A stretch of DNA of 57,051 nucleotides from Candidatus Zixiibacteriota bacterium (lineage in GTDB: Bacteria; Zixibacteria; MSB-5A5; UBA10806; 4484-95), in NCBI GenBank assembly GCA_024231855.1, contig JAAEQD010000286.1:1-57051 (forward strand). Direction: 5' to 3'. The position numbers and the translations under genes are program-made. The stretch's first letter is position 1. Each line of letters begins with the position of its first letter. Shown here in pieces: positions 44,780-54,468 of this stretch. Below the pieces are notes generated by a model, which saw only the letters and a program-made list of their open reading frames with translations, made no database searches and had not been told where the DNA came from.

Positions 44780-44986
44780 TTAAAGCAATAAATACAACTT
44801 AATCATAACACGTTAAATAACTTAATGTTACGATGGTTAAACAGAGTCTCGTTTCGGATTCAAGGCAAATAGGGATTTCAAATATCGGAAAGATTCAGAT
44901 ATTTATTGGGCTAATCCCATACATTGCCGGGACATAGCATCAAGTAATGTGTCAAAGCAACACATCCGTTTTCTATAAGTTATAAA

Positions 44987-45009
44987 AAAATCGGCGATTC
45001 GCCGATTTT
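44987..45009 (-). terminator. Terminator after the metallopeptidase gene
   Basis: AAAATCGGC, 5-base loop, GCCGATTTT; on the minus strand it runs on into a seven-T tract. It lies 34 bases past the stop of the secreted metallopeptidase. The rest of the 291-base gap to the PilW-like gene shows only the weak sigma-54 site. Confidence 0.85.
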
Positions 45010-45042
45010 CTTATCTATTCAGATTAATTTCTCAAATTTCGA

Positions 45043-48000
45043 TTATTTAATCATGGTCATAGATTTGATCTCGGAAAAATCATTATATGCCAGCCGGTAA
45101 AAATATACACCGGAAGTTACCGATTCCCCATTTTCATTTCGGCCATTCCAGCGAATGCGATGAATTCCCGAATTAAGATCAGTATCGATTAGGCGAGTTA
45201 CTTTGCGGCCCAGAATATCATAGATATCGAGGCTGACCGATGAACTTTGTGGCAACGCGAATTCGATTATTGTATTCATATTAAACGGATTGGGGTAGTT
45301 CTGCTGAAGAACAAAACTTTCAGGTAATTGATCGGTTGAGGAAACTGATGTAGCCTGCTCAATGCGAATCGTTATATCATCTGCCAGAACGCCATAATGA
45401 TCGCCAATATCATCTGATATAAACTGTAGACCGACATAGACTTCATCATTGCCCGGTCCAGCCCATCCCTCAAGTTCGATAGTGTAAGGATACCAGTAAT
45501 TCGCGATTCCGCCAATTTCGCCATAACTCGACCAGGGGCCTTCCGGGCTGGATGCCGCGACCGCATAGACATAATCGTTTTCCTGTAAATATTTCTTGGC
45601 TTGCAATTCAAGCCAGACATTCTCATAAAGAGTCAGATCAAAAGGCGTATTGCAGAAGATAATGCTGTTGGCATTGTGAGGATAAAGCATCTCGCCGGTC
45701 TTTATACAGTTAGCGGATTGATATCCCTGCTGATCAAAATGAATCCAACCATCGCCTTCGACAGTCCAGTAATCCAGTCCGTTTTCAAAATGATCGATAA
45801 GTTCGCTGGCCGCCATTTCAAAACTAAACTCCCCGGTTATTGGCAATCGGCCGGTATTGGGATTCAGTGCCACATCGAGGCAGGTATAATAGTATGATAT
45901 CACATCGCCTCTTTCCAAAGTCTGCCCCACGTCCAGTGATTCCAAAAAGAACCTGTCATCTCCATCGGCCGGCATCCCGACAATTATCTCGGCGCTATCA
46001 TTGATTTTATAATGCAATTCGGCGCTTGACTGGTCTACGCCCTGCATATCCCAGGCCTGGAATCCAAACGAACCGTAAGGACCAAATAAGTTAATAGTGT
46101 TTGCCGGTCCGGTTTCATCCGATAACATCGGCGCGATAACATCAAAGCCAACGAAGAAACTGTAGACCGAATCGGGCGCCTCTTCGGGGCTGTATTTATA
46201 CAAATTAACATGATCGACCGCTTCGATATAGTAATTCACGGTCGTTCCGAATGATTGATTCGGTATCTCGCCGGACCAAGTATCACCGGATACATTTACC
46301 ATAGCGATTTCATTATACTCTCCACCGGTTGAATAATAAATAGTGACCGAACCATCATCCATCGTAAACAAACTGGTAACTGCCGCTTCTATGGCAAAAG
46401 CAACAGTCGAATCTTCAATGTCCGTTATTGGCGTATGATCGATTTCAATCGGCACCCCGGGACCAATACCATGAAGCTCGCCGAAACAGTAGAATATTTC
46501 ATAAGCATTAGGTGTGCCATTGTCAAGGTCGCCATCGTCGTCATCTACCGTTAGAACATCCCAGAAATAATTTTCGAAATTACCGCTATAAGCGTATTTG
46601 GCGAAATGCCAGAGCGTATCGACATACCCGGGCCTGTCAATATCCAGCATCTGTTTAAGATGCCATAAAGCGCCCCCGATAATAAGACCATCATGATGTG
46701 ATTCGCCGATCCAATCCTCGGGATATCTGTTATTATTATCCAAATCTCTTAAAGTCGATCCCGGTCCAAAAAAACCACGTCCGACATACTGTTGATTCGT
46801 AATGAAGCAGGCGATTACATCCGAGAAACCCTCATGCATCGCTCCGTTTGGATCTTGGGCTCCACCGGAGAAATACTGTATATTCGATAATCCGTGACCG
46901 TATTCATGATAAACCACGTCGCCAATCTGGGCCGTATTGGGACAGCCGCCGCCGGCCCTGAAGAAGTTGATGCTTCTGTCCTGACGGCTATAGTATGCAT
47001 TGCAGGTGCCATCAACATAGACCCGGCAGGTCATCGGGAAATCCATGTAAGTCGCTCCAGGATCCAACGTTTTAACATAATCATGAACAATCTGACCATG
47101 GTAAAACGAATTACGTTCGGGAATTGTCGAGTTATCGTCATCCCATTGAACATCCACTTCATCGCCGGGATCAACATTCACCAACATAAACGCGTCCTGG
47201 TCAATCTGGTTGTCGACATTCATATATGGACCTTCTAATAAGGTCACGAAATCAAAATTTTCCAGCATATCGAAGCTGAACTCGCCATTGACATCGGTAA
47301 TTGCCTCAATCGAACCGTCGGCATAGATATATTCATTCACGAATGGGCCGACCTCCTGGTCATCATAAGCGGTAGCCGGCTGGATAAAACCCGATACGCT
47401 TCCCGAAACGGTTTCATAACGGATCATATCCTCACGCCATAAAACGGCGCCGTCATGGGCATCGACGAACGCTTGCCAGTTCGCTAATGGATCATTTGTG
47501 GTTATATCGTATTTATAACAGAGACGATATTCTATCTTATCATCGAATATAAGCGGTAGTACAAAGAGTTCACCATCGGAAACAATATCCGTCGACTGAT
47601 TATAAATTATTCCGGAAGTAGCGCTCGCCTTGGCCATTTCATTCGTAATCCCCGGCGATGTGTTCAAAGAGATATCCGAAAAAATCTCGCCACCGGCCAG
47701 AAACACTTTGCCTTCCGGTGTGGCTTTAAGATTCAGGCGCGATCCCCAAATATCGATATTATCGAAAGTCTGAGTTAGATGAATAAAATAAAACTTATCG
47801 AGAATTAGTTTCCCGGATTTGACCTTGAAATCAGTTGGAGAGTTTTTCAATAGGAATGAATTACCACGTATAAAATCATCGGCGATACCCTCGAAATCTT
47901 CTGGTCCGGCGTTGGTCTGAAATTGGGCAAACATCACCTTAGGTGTACCGACAAGATCGCTTTCCATATAAAAGGAACCGGATTTGAGAGTTCCAAATGA

Positions 48001-48132
48001 ATTATCGCCCTTTACCTGAAGGTTAGCGTAGCCGGGCCGATCAATCGCTCCCATCAATTGAGGAGCCTCCTCCATAGCATATAAGCCGGTGGATAGCAGC
48101 AAAATCGACATTAGTATACGAACTATTAACAT
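45043..48132 (-). CDS. Secreted metallopeptidase (fungalysin/M4-like) with type IX-style sorting domain
   Basis: A 1029-residue exported zinc protease. Signal peptide (1-19); propeptide with FTP/PepSY-like parts (about 30-240, ending DAHDGAVLWREDMIRYETV); an inserted carboxypeptidase-regulatory-like stretch; the catalytic domain with H-E-Y-G-H in VVYHEYGHGLSNIQYFSGG and the third ligand in MHEGFSDVIACF; Ig-like and jelly-roll domains; then the sorting domain (QNYPNPFNMNTIIEFALP to KSMTMIK). The gluzincin pattern HExxH plus ExxxD is intact. It follows the C45-like gene by 14 bases and shares its promoter. Family M36 is preferred over M4 from the propeptide layout. Confidence 0.88.
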   Translation of the reverse strand: MLIVRILMSILLLSTGLYAMEEAPQLMGAIDRPGYANLQVKGDNSFGTLKSGSFYMESDLVGTPKVMFAQFQTNAGPEDFEGIADDFIRGNSFLLKNSPTDFKVKSGKLILDKFYFIHLTQTFDNIDIWGSRLNLKATPEGKVFLAGGEIFSDISLNTSPGITNEMAKASATSGIIYNQSTDIVSDGELFVLPLIFDDKIEYRLCYKYDITTNDPLANWQAFVDAHDGAVLWREDMIRYETVSGSVSGFIQPATAYDDQEVGPFVNEYIYADGSIEAITDVNGEFSFDMLENFDFVTLLEGPYMNVDNQIDQDAFMLVNVDPGDEVDVQWDDDNSTIPERNSFYHGQIVHDYVKTLDPGATYMDFPMTCRVYVDGTCNAYYSRQDRSINFFRAGGGCPNTAQIGDVVYHEYGHGLSNIQYFSGGAQDPNGAMHEGFSDVIACFITNQQYVGRGFFGPGSTLRDLDNNNRYPEDWIGESHHDGLIIGGALWHLKQMLDIDRPGYVDTLWHFAKYAYSGNFENYFWDVLTVDDDDGDLDNGTPNAYEIFYCFGELHGIGPGVPIEIDHTPITDIEDSTVAFAIEAAVTSLFTMDDGSVTIYYSTGGEYNEIAMVNVSGDTWSGEIPNQSFGTTVNYYIEAVDHVNLYKYSPEEAPDSVYSFFVGFDVIAPMLSDETGPANTINLFGPYGSFGFQAWDMQGVDQSSAELHYKINDSAEIIVGMPADGDDRFFLESLDVGQTLERGDVISYYYTCLDVALNPNTGRLPITGEFSFEMAASELIDHFENGLDYWTVEGDGWIHFDQQGYQSANCIKTGEMLYPHNANSIIFCNTPFDLTLYENVWLELQAKKYLQENDYVYAVAASSPEGPWSSYGEIGGIANYWYPYTIELEGWAGPGNDEVYVGLQFISDDIGDHYGVLADDITIRIEQATSVSSTDQLPESFVLQQNYPNPFNMNTIIEFALPQSSSVSLDIYDILGRKVTRLIDTDLNSGIHRIRWNGRNENGESVTSGVYFYRLAYNDFSEIKSMTMIK

Positions 48133-48146
48133 TGTATCTCCCTTAA

Positions 48147-49760
48147 TTATTTCAGAAATAGCATTTTTCCGGTTTCAGCGTAACCAGGTCCTTCAACTTT
48201 ATAAAAATAAATACCGGCGGCAACGGTATTCCCTGAATCATCCCGGCCATCCCAGATAACGCGGCCGTTGCCATTGGCTATATCAACCTCACCCAGGTTC
48301 GCGATTCTCGCTCCTAATACAGTATAAATGTTAACACTTATTCGATCAGTTTTTGTTCCGGCTGGCGTATTGAAGCAAATCGTCGTAGACGCGTTAAACG
48401 GATTTGGATAATTGTAATGCCCGATTTTATCGGGCAGGTTATTCTCGGCAATATCCATATAGCGAAGCGTATCGCCATTATTGGAAAAACCATCCCAGAG
48501 AACTGATGATATATCGTCCTGCGCCTGTCTTACATCGAGTAAACCATAGCCATGCTCACGCCATAATTCAAGATACTGTTCGGCCTGATCCAGACCCCAG
48601 TTTTCAAAATCATACGCCCAGGAGAAAATCCCGGCGCCGGTGGAATCGAGCAAGTAATGAGAGTCCATGTAAAGCTCGCTATTATCGCCACCGAGTGGAT
48701 ACAATTCCTCCATCCTGTCTTCTATTATGGAATACCAGGGTGCTTGATTGCCGCTATGCAAACAGCTTGGGACAGTCTGAGAGGCAACCCATAATGGTAT
48801 GGCTAAAGATAAAACCGGCTGGCCAAGCATCGCGTATGTCGTGGCCAATTTAGGATCCTCATCGGGTAAAACACCTCGTATTATAGAACAGGAACGGGTT
48901 TTATAACGATTGATCGTCTCATCGGTATTAACAAAGCCAACCGGAAGGTCTCCCTGATGGCCGTAATATGGCAATGGATAAGGATAATATGGGCTTTCAG
49001 TATGACAGGTAAGCGAGAAATCGCGAACCATCGTTCCCAGAATATAATTGATATCAAAAGGTTGTTCACTAATGCGATTATTCGCCAAAAAACGAGCGCG
49101 CCTATATCTCAACAGTCCCCTATCGGTATTCCAGCCCGAAAATCCGAATACACTTCGAACAATCAATCCGTCGGGTGCGTCTGTCGGATTATTAGCATCA
49201 TAAACCGTATAATCGATATTACCGCATTCATATAGTTTAGCCTCGCCTGAAACATCCATAACCCCAAACATCCAGCCGTCCTTCCGGCCGTAAATACTTG
49301 TCACCGCCAATAATTCTTCCCAGTCCTTTATATCTTCACACCACTCGAGCGCCAGGCGCATGATATCGCCATCGTCAAGGCCATCCTTACGATTATCGGG
49401 AAGGTTATAACAATTGGCATTGATTATGGCAAATCCGACTTCATTAACACCCATATAGCACCGATAGGAATCTTCGGCATAGAAATTACCGTTAAAACCA
49501 TATGTGGTACCATTATAGCTTTCCTGAGGCGAAATATACCTGAATTTCTGATCGGGTCTGGTAACATCGCGACTTTTCCATAAAATCGGTCGCCCATCGG
49601 TAGTTGCCGAGCCACTAATGACCATTATGGTACAGTCATTGTCGCCATCGGAACCGACTATCGGAAGCCGACTTACAAGAGTTTCAAAGGATAATGATCC
49701 GGGCCCATCAGCGAGAAAAATTGTACATATTGATACAGTAATAATAAGCAAAAAACGCAT
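48147..49760 (-). CDS. Secreted Ntn-type amide hydrolase (C45/C69-like) with sorting domain
   Basis: A 537-residue exported protein. Signal peptide (about 1-18), then DNDCTIMVISGSATTDGRPI with LWKSRD following: a Cys followed by a T-x-x-x-x-S-G-x-A-T-x-D-G-R-P pattern is typical of acyl-CoA:6-aminopenicillanate acyltransferase-like Ntn hydrolases, where that Cys would be the processed N-terminal nucleophile. Further family-like parts are GVNEVGFAIINANCYNL and WMFGVMDVSGEAKLYECG. The C-terminus is the Por/FlgD-like domain (YNYPNPFNASTTICFNTP to KMLFLK). Likely cleaves an amide or peptide bond outside the cell; substrate unknown. Confidence 0.8.
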   Translation of the reverse strand: MRFLLIITVSICTIFLADGPGSLSFETLVSRLPIVGSDGDNDCTIMVISGSATTDGRPILWKSRDVTRPDQKFRYISPQESYNGTTYGFNGNFYAEDSYRCYMGVNEVGFAIINANCYNLPDNRKDGLDDGDIMRLALEWCEDIKDWEELLAVTSIYGRKDGWMFGVMDVSGEAKLYECGNIDYTVYDANNPTDAPDGLIVRSVFGFSGWNTDRGLLRYRRARFLANNRISEQPFDINYILGTMVRDFSLTCHTESPYYPYPLPYYGHQGDLPVGFVNTDETINRYKTRSCSIIRGVLPDEDPKLATTYAMLGQPVLSLAIPLWVASQTVPSCLHSGNQAPWYSIIEDRMEELYPLGGDNSELYMDSHYLLDSTGAGIFSWAYDFENWGLDQAEQYLELWREHGYGLLDVRQAQDDISSVLWDGFSNNGDTLRYMDIAENNLPDKIGHYNYPNPFNASTTICFNTPAGTKTDRISVNIYTVLGARIANLGEVDIANGNGRVIWDGRDDSGNTVAAGIYFYKVEGPGYAETGKMLFLK

Positions 49761-49777
49761 TCATACACTCCTAATAT

Positions 49778-49805
49778 ATGATACAAAAATTATCATTATT
49801 GTCAA
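49778..49805 (-). promoter_or_regulatory. Sigma-70-type promoter of the two secreted-hydrolase genes
   Basis: TTGACA, 16 bases, TATCAT on the minus strand, with a leader of about 15 bases carrying AGGAG. The 16-base spacing matches the promoters of the beta-helix genes. Confidence 0.6.
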
Positions 49806-50000
49806 GACATTGTTGGTTTTAATCAAGTGATTTGGCAACAACTTATAACAATTCGCCAATCATAATTCCAATATTTTCCAATTTTAAATACTGAATAGGC
49901 TATGTTCGGCCAAATCAGCGAGATTTTATAAAGAGGCAGGTTTTCCTGACGATAACTTAATTGAAATACCTTAATTAAACTTAAAACACCGGGGGATACC

Positions 50001-52328
50001 GTGGTGATATGCAATAAATGTGGGGCTGATAATGAAAACAACGATTCCGGATATTGCCAATTTTGTTTATCTCAGTTGACACCCCTTCAACCGGATGGAG
50101 CCGATATCAGTGAACCTGACGCTCAAACTGAATCGACTCAGCAGATCAATGCAACCGATTCGGCTATCCATAGTAACCAGCCAGGCGGAAATATCGCTCA
50201 AATAACAGCTAAAACTAATACTCCAAATCAGAATGATGGCGTTTTTGGATCAAGCCCGCAAGAAGATAATCAGCCAATTGAGCTTGATGAAGATGAAAAT
50301 AGTACGGATCCGATGTTCGAAATCAAAGAAGTGAATTTTGACGAATCATCAATTCCCGGCTTAATCTCCACGGATGGTCAACCGGATGGATCGTTTAAGC
50401 ATGAAGAGAATCCTTCCGTCGATAATGAAAACACGGAAGAATCCGAATCCACCGAAAACGAGCTTGATCTGTTCCAGGATGACGACATACAAATAGCTAT
50501 GGAACATACAGATGAAGGTCCGGCAATTACATTAGCCGAAAAAACCGACTTTCAGATCGCCCCGGAAATTTTGCCTCAGGAACTGCCTAATGATTATAAT
50601 GACGAAATAGACGCTCCGGAAATCGCTGAATTGCCTGTGGATGAACTTACCATCAGTAGCGAAAAATCGAAATCTATCACTCGGAAAATCGCTGTACCAA
50701 CACAGGATAAACGAACGCCGCTCTCTGAGGATAAACCCGTTCCGGATACCATCAATGATGAGTTTAAGCCGCCGGAAGATGCATCCGGACAATTCCAGGA
50801 ACCCGATTTCGAAGAAGATATTTTCAGTACTCCTGGAATATCTCTGATTGATACGGATGATCAAAAATTCGAATCGAATAATAAAACCAATGATAAATAC
50901 CTGCCTGATACTACAGAAAGGCGGCAGCCATTTAAGTCTCAGGGCATCGCCTACCTGACAGGCGATAAGGTTAAATTCGCGGGCGGTTACAAACCCAGAA
51001 TCGGTGATACCATATCTGTTGATGACAGAGCCTTCACTCTCAAGGAGAAGCCGGGTGGCATCAAACTTCCGAACTATGCCAAATACGGCGGCGGTGCCGT
51101 GCTCCTCCTGGTAATAATTATGGCGCTTTTCAGTATTGGACCATCAGGGAAAGGACAAATTACCGGTGTTTTAACCGATCCGATAACTAACGAAACAATC
51201 TCCGGGGCTATTATAGCAATTCAGGAAACCGGCAAGACAGCCCAAACCAACCTCGCGGGTTTCTTCGTTTTTGATGAGTTGCCTCCCCGCGTTTATAATG
51301 TCGAATACCAGGATGACGGCGTTGGTGTGGTTTCTGAAAAACTCACGGTTCTTGAAGACAGAACCAGTACGGTCAGTCTATCTCTTCCAGTAGATCAATC
51401 ATCAGCCGATTTATCATTAAACATTGATAGGGGGAAATCAGTCCAGACTGAAAAACCCAGGGTACTTAAGCCGGGATTCATGAAATTGAAACTTTCCCCA
51501 TCCAAGTCGAAAGTCTATTATGATGGCAAATACATCGGCAAAGGAACACAAACGTTCAAAGTGGCTGGCGGTAAGCATAAAGTAACAGCTAAACATAACG
51601 GTTACAAAAGCCAGACTAAATCCGTGAATATACCCGAAGATCAGATTAAATCCTACAGCATAGCATTAAAAAAACTATCAAGCACCGATAAGCCGGAAAA
51701 GAAAACTGATCTCGAAGCCGCCAGGGATTTGGAAGATCTGGGCAAATATAGCGAGGGTTTAAAGAAATACAATAAGATACTCGCGAAAAACGAATCAAAC
51801 CTCGAAGCCATACTGGGCCAGGCAAGATGCCTTAGAGCCAAAGGCGACACCGATGAGTCTCTAACGGCGTTTCTCAGCGCTGTGACGATTGCCGGCGATC
51901 AAGGTGATACCGATTCCCAACTGAAAGCGCTTAACGGCATACTCGAGATCAACCCGAATTACCTGACCGCGCTGTATAAAAGGGGTTCGATATTCTTAAG
52001 CCAGGGCGAGTATTTCCGGGCGGCCAAGGATTTCAGCCAGGTAATCGATATCGACCGCCGTCATCTTAACGCTTTCTACAAGCTGGGCGAATCTTATTAC
52101 AAGGCCGGTAATTACCCTGCCGCGATTGAGACATATAAAGGAATCCAGGAATTGAATTTCGCTGATGCCAAACCTTATGCTTTTATCGCAAAATCATATC
52201 ACAAGCTCGGCGACAAGAAAAATATGAAAAAGTACTACCAGAAATTCGATAAGAATGCCGATATGACAACCAAGAATAATTACCGCGCCGACCCAGAATG
52301 GCAGCAGATCAGGATGATTGCCGAATAA
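50001..52328 (+). CDS. Membrane protein with zinc ribbon, PEGA and TPR domains
   Basis: A 775-residue protein of unknown function with an unusual layout. Residues 4-22 hold a zinc ribbon (C4, C7, C19, C22). About 40-345 is acidic and probably disordered. One membrane helix lies near 362-382 (GGGAVLLLVIIMALFSIG). Then come a carboxypeptidase-regulatory-like domain (ITGVLTDPITNETISGAIIA), a PEGA domain (KLSPSKSKVYYDGKYIGKGT) and TPR repeats (about 570-760; AAKDFSQVIDIDRRHLNAFY). The start is one of two adjacent GTG codons after GGGGGA. The topology would put the zinc ribbon inside and the PEGA/TPR part outside. Codon use looks like its neighbours. Possible scaffold between a cytoplasmic sensor and the envelope. 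Confidence 0.8.
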   Translation: MVICNKCGADNENNDSGYCQFCLSQLTPLQPDGADISEPDAQTESTQQINATDSAIHSNQPGGNIAQITAKTNTPNQNDGVFGSSPQEDNQPIELDEDENSTDPMFEIKEVNFDESSIPGLISTDGQPDGSFKHEENPSVDNENTEESESTENELDLFQDDDIQIAMEHTDEGPAITLAEKTDFQIAPEILPQELPNDYNDEIDAPEIAELPVDELTISSEKSKSITRKIAVPTQDKRTPLSEDKPVPDTINDEFKPPEDASGQFQEPDFEEDIFSTPGISLIDTDDQKFESNNKTNDKYLPDTTERRQPFKSQGIAYLTGDKVKFAGGYKPRIGDTISVDDRAFTLKEKPGGIKLPNYAKYGGGAVLLLVIIMALFSIGPSGKGQITGVLTDPITNETISGAIIAIQETGKTAQTNLAGFFVFDELPPRVYNVEYQDDGVGVVSEKLTVLEDRTSTVSLSLPVDQSSADLSLNIDRGKSVQTEKPRVLKPGFMKLKLSPSKSKVYYDGKYIGKGTQTFKVAGGKHKVTAKHNGYKSQTKSVNIPEDQIKSYSIALKKLSSTDKPEKKTDLEAARDLEDLGKYSEGLKKYNKILAKNESNLEAILGQARCLRAKGDTDESLTAFLSAVTIAGDQGDTDSQLKALNGILEINPNYLTALYKRGSIFLSQGEYFRAAKDFSQVIDIDRRHLNAFYKLGESYYKAGNYPAAIETYKGIQELNFADAKPYAFIAKSYHKLGDKKNMKKYYQKFDKNADMTTKNNYRADPEWQQIRMIAE

Positions 52329-52353
52329 ATAATGTCGAATACAACAATCTATT

Positions 52354-52384
52354 AAAAGCCGTCACTTATCACCCGACGGCTTTT
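52354..52384 (+). terminator. Terminator after the zinc ribbon-TPR gene
   Basis: AAAAGCCGTC, 11-base loop, GACGGCTTTT, then TATTATG. A 10-bp stem with T-tail 25 bases past the stop codon. Confidence 0.88.
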
Positions 52385-52444
52385 ATTATGGCCGCGATTC
52401 AAAAACTCCTTTCATAATATCGGATATTTCTATTACAATAAAAT

Positions 52445-53191
52445 ATGATCGACTTAAACGATAAACAAATCGACGAGCCGGTATCAGGCAAAGTCACTTT
52501 GCCTAAGATTCAGTTAATTGTACTGATCATTATCCTTATTGGTTATCCGCTATTCTCGACAGTGATGAACCTGGTCAATCCATCCGAGAACGTCGAAATC
52601 GAATCACGAATCCTTCAGTTGTATTTGCCATCCCTGATGTTCCAGGCGTTGGTTTTTCTGAGCCTGATCCTGGTCATACTGAAAGACCCGTTAAGGCAAG
52701 GCGACAGTTATTGGAGCATTGCCGAGAACATTCGCAGTATCGGCGTTCGGCGCGAGGATTTCAGCTTTACGAATCTGGCCATTGGCGTAATCTTCGTTTT
52801 CGCGGCGATATTGATACTCAATATGATATCCAACGTAATCGGCTATTACGGCTTCTTCGAGGCCGAGGACATCACATACCTTCTCCCCCGCACGCCGCTG
52901 GAGAAAGTTTTCTGGATTGCGCTCTCGATCAGCGCCGGAGTCACCGAGGAGTTGTGTTTCCGAGGCTTCATAATCACCCGCCTATCGATCCTGACCGGCT
53001 CGGTCTGGCCGGGTGTCATAATCGGCGCGTTGAGTTTCGGCATAGGCCATCTCTACCAGGGCTGGGCCGGCGTCGTATTGATCGGCATATATGGCTTGAT
53101 GTTCGGCTTATTATTCATAGCCCGAGGTTCGCTTATCCCCTGCATAGTCGCGCATGTACTGCAGGATATTCTGGCGGCCTTCGCGGTGTAG
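52445..53191 (+). CDS. CPBP-family intramembrane protease
   Basis: A 248-residue polytopic membrane protein of the CPBP/Abi (CAAX protease-like) family. The diagnostic motifs are present: E-E-x-x-x-R in GVTEELCFRGFIITRLSILT, the His in SFGIGHLYQGWAGVVLIGIY, and a late His in LIPCIVAHVLQDILAAF. About six to eight hydrophobic segments. Members act as membrane proteases in signalling, self-immunity or protein maturation; the target here is unknown. No clear ribosome site was found upstream of the ATG. It converges with the AT-rich signalling module that follows. Confidence 0.93.
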   Translation: MIDLNDKQIDEPVSGKVTLPKIQLIVLIIILIGYPLFSTVMNLVNPSENVEIESRILQLYLPSLMFQALVFLSLILVILKDPLRQGDSYWSIAENIRSIGVRREDFSFTNLAIGVIFVFAAILILNMISNVIGYYGFFEAEDITYLLPRTPLEKVFWIALSISAGVTEELCFRGFIITRLSILTGSVWPGVIIGALSFGIGHLYQGWAGVVLIGIYGLMFGLLFIARGSLIPCIVAHVLQDILAAFAV

Positions 53192-53202
53192 GTATTTTTG
53201 GA

Positions 53203-54027
53203 TTATGTATCATCTTCAGAGGAATCAAGGATTTTTTCATTTCTTTTTTGGATCATAAATTTAGCTTTTTGAGCAGCCAGGCGAATTTCGGCACTATAAT
53301 CTGGATTAACTTCAATATCATCAAGGAAGATAACATCTTCATTATTACCAATAAATCCTATATATTGAATAGATCTTTTTTTTTCAGCATTATCACCAAG
53401 ATTAAAAAAGGTTTTGCTTCTTATTACTTCAAGCCTCTTTATAGTTAATCTATCTGTAAATACTTCAGTTATATTTTCCATGACCGAATTTAATGTATTA
53501 ATGATGTTATTGCATTGCTTTACATAAGCGACTTCAACACCTTGATTAATAACATCTGAAACAGTACTAGTTCTTCCCTCAATATCTTTAAACTCTTCTC
53601 GAAGTTTACCTAAATCATCATTTAAGTTTTTAAAATTAGAAGTGTATTCTTCATTAGCATCTTGGAAGGATTTTAACTCATTATCAATTTGAGTTTTAAT
53701 TTCGTTAATATATGATTTACCTTGCCAAGCAACAAAAATATTAACAAATACGAAAATAACAGAAACAGCGGATATGATTAATGCTGAAGTCGTAAGAATG
53801 GTTTTAGTAAAATCAATCATGCTAAAATTCTGTTTAAAACTCTCATTATCTGCACCAGAACTACTTTCTGAAGATTTCGAAAAATCAATATTATTGATAT
53901 TGCTAAAGTTTAATTTATACAGATGCAATATCAATAAAAGCAACGTAATAATTGAAAACAACAATATTAAATAGAGTAATGTTTTGCTAAACCTATTTGA
54001 AATTAAGCTACTTAATCGCAGTTGCAT
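53203..54027 (-). CDS. Two-TM membrane protein with coiled-coil and cytoplasmic tail
   Basis: I do not recognise this protein. Two hydrophobic helices (about residues 15-35 and 80-105 from this start) enclose a Ser-rich loop, followed by a coiled-coil (NELKSFQDANEEYTSNFKNL, LGKLREEFKDIEGRTSTVSD) and a soluble C-terminal part with RSIQYIGFIGNNEDVIFLDD. GAGGAG lies seven bases before this ATG; the longer frames start 3 and 15 bases earlier. It overlaps the response-regulator gene by about 20 bases, so the two are translationally coupled. It may be the output or sensor partner of the kinase/receiver pair. AT-rich like its two neighbours. Confidence 0.72.
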   Translation of the reverse strand: MQLRLSSLISNRFSKTLLYLILLFSIITLLLLILHLYKLNFSNINNIDFSKSSESSSGADNESFKQNFSMIDFTKTILTTSALIISAVSVIFVFVNIFVAWQGKSYINEIKTQIDNELKSFQDANEEYTSNFKNLNDDLGKLREEFKDIEGRTSTVSDVINQGVEVAYVKQCNNIINTLNSVMENITEVFTDRLTIKRLEVIRSKTFFNLGDNAEKKRSIQYIGFIGNNEDVIFLDDIEVNPDYSAEIRLAAQKAKFMIQKRNEKILDSSEDDT

Positions 54028-54454
54028 CATTAATCTCCTCAATAAATTTGGTGAGATATACCGGTTTTATGATGATTTTAGCCGGTTTAAGAGTTAGCGC
54101 ATCTATATACTTTTTTATATCTTCAATTGCTGTAAGGATTATCACTGGGATACTAATTTCGTTTGTATTCATTAAATCCTGTAAATTTAGATAAATCTTC
54201 AAACCAGTATAAAATCCATCATAATTATTATTAAAATATTCTGGAATAGCAAACTCTTTATATTCGGGGATATCTAAGTGAGGAATCATAATATCAATAA
54301 CAATGGCCCTAAAACTATCAGGCTGATTTCTAAACTTTTCTATTGCTTCTAATGGTGACCTAACATATGTTACTTCAAATTGGCAAAATTCCTTTAATCC
54401 TTGTCTTAATGGCCTTGTTCTCAACTCATCATCATCAATAAAAAGAACTTTCAT
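54008..54454 (-). CDS. Stand-alone receiver protein with an insertion after the phosphorylation site
   Basis: A 148-residue response regulator with a receiver domain only. The acidic pocket (D7-D9 in VLFIDDDELR), the phospho-acceptor D54 (AIVIDIMIPHLD), T108 (IILTAI) and K130 (IIIKPVY) are all present. Between D54 and the next conserved part there are about 25 extra residues (DIPEYKEFAIPEYFNNNYDG) not found in typical receivers. No DNA-binding or enzyme domain follows. AAAGGA precedes the ATG. It lies 14 bases from the kinase gene and overlaps the membrane-protein gene, which makes that protein its most likely output. Confidence 0.88.
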   Translation of the reverse strand: MKVLFIDDDELRTRPLRQGLKEFCQFEVTYVRSPLEAIEKFRNQPDSFRAIVIDIMIPHLDIPEYKEFAIPEYFNNNYDGFYTGLKIYLNLQDLMNTNEISIPVIILTAIEDIKKYIDALTLKPAKIIIKPVYLTKFIEEINDATAIK

Positions 54455-54468
54455 ATTTTATCCTTTCT

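Noticed and set aside
52711..53448. 245-codon plus-strand frame overlapping the CPBP gene
   Set aside because: Arginine/histidine-rich out-of-frame shadow of the CPBP gene; the true frame has intact protease motifs.
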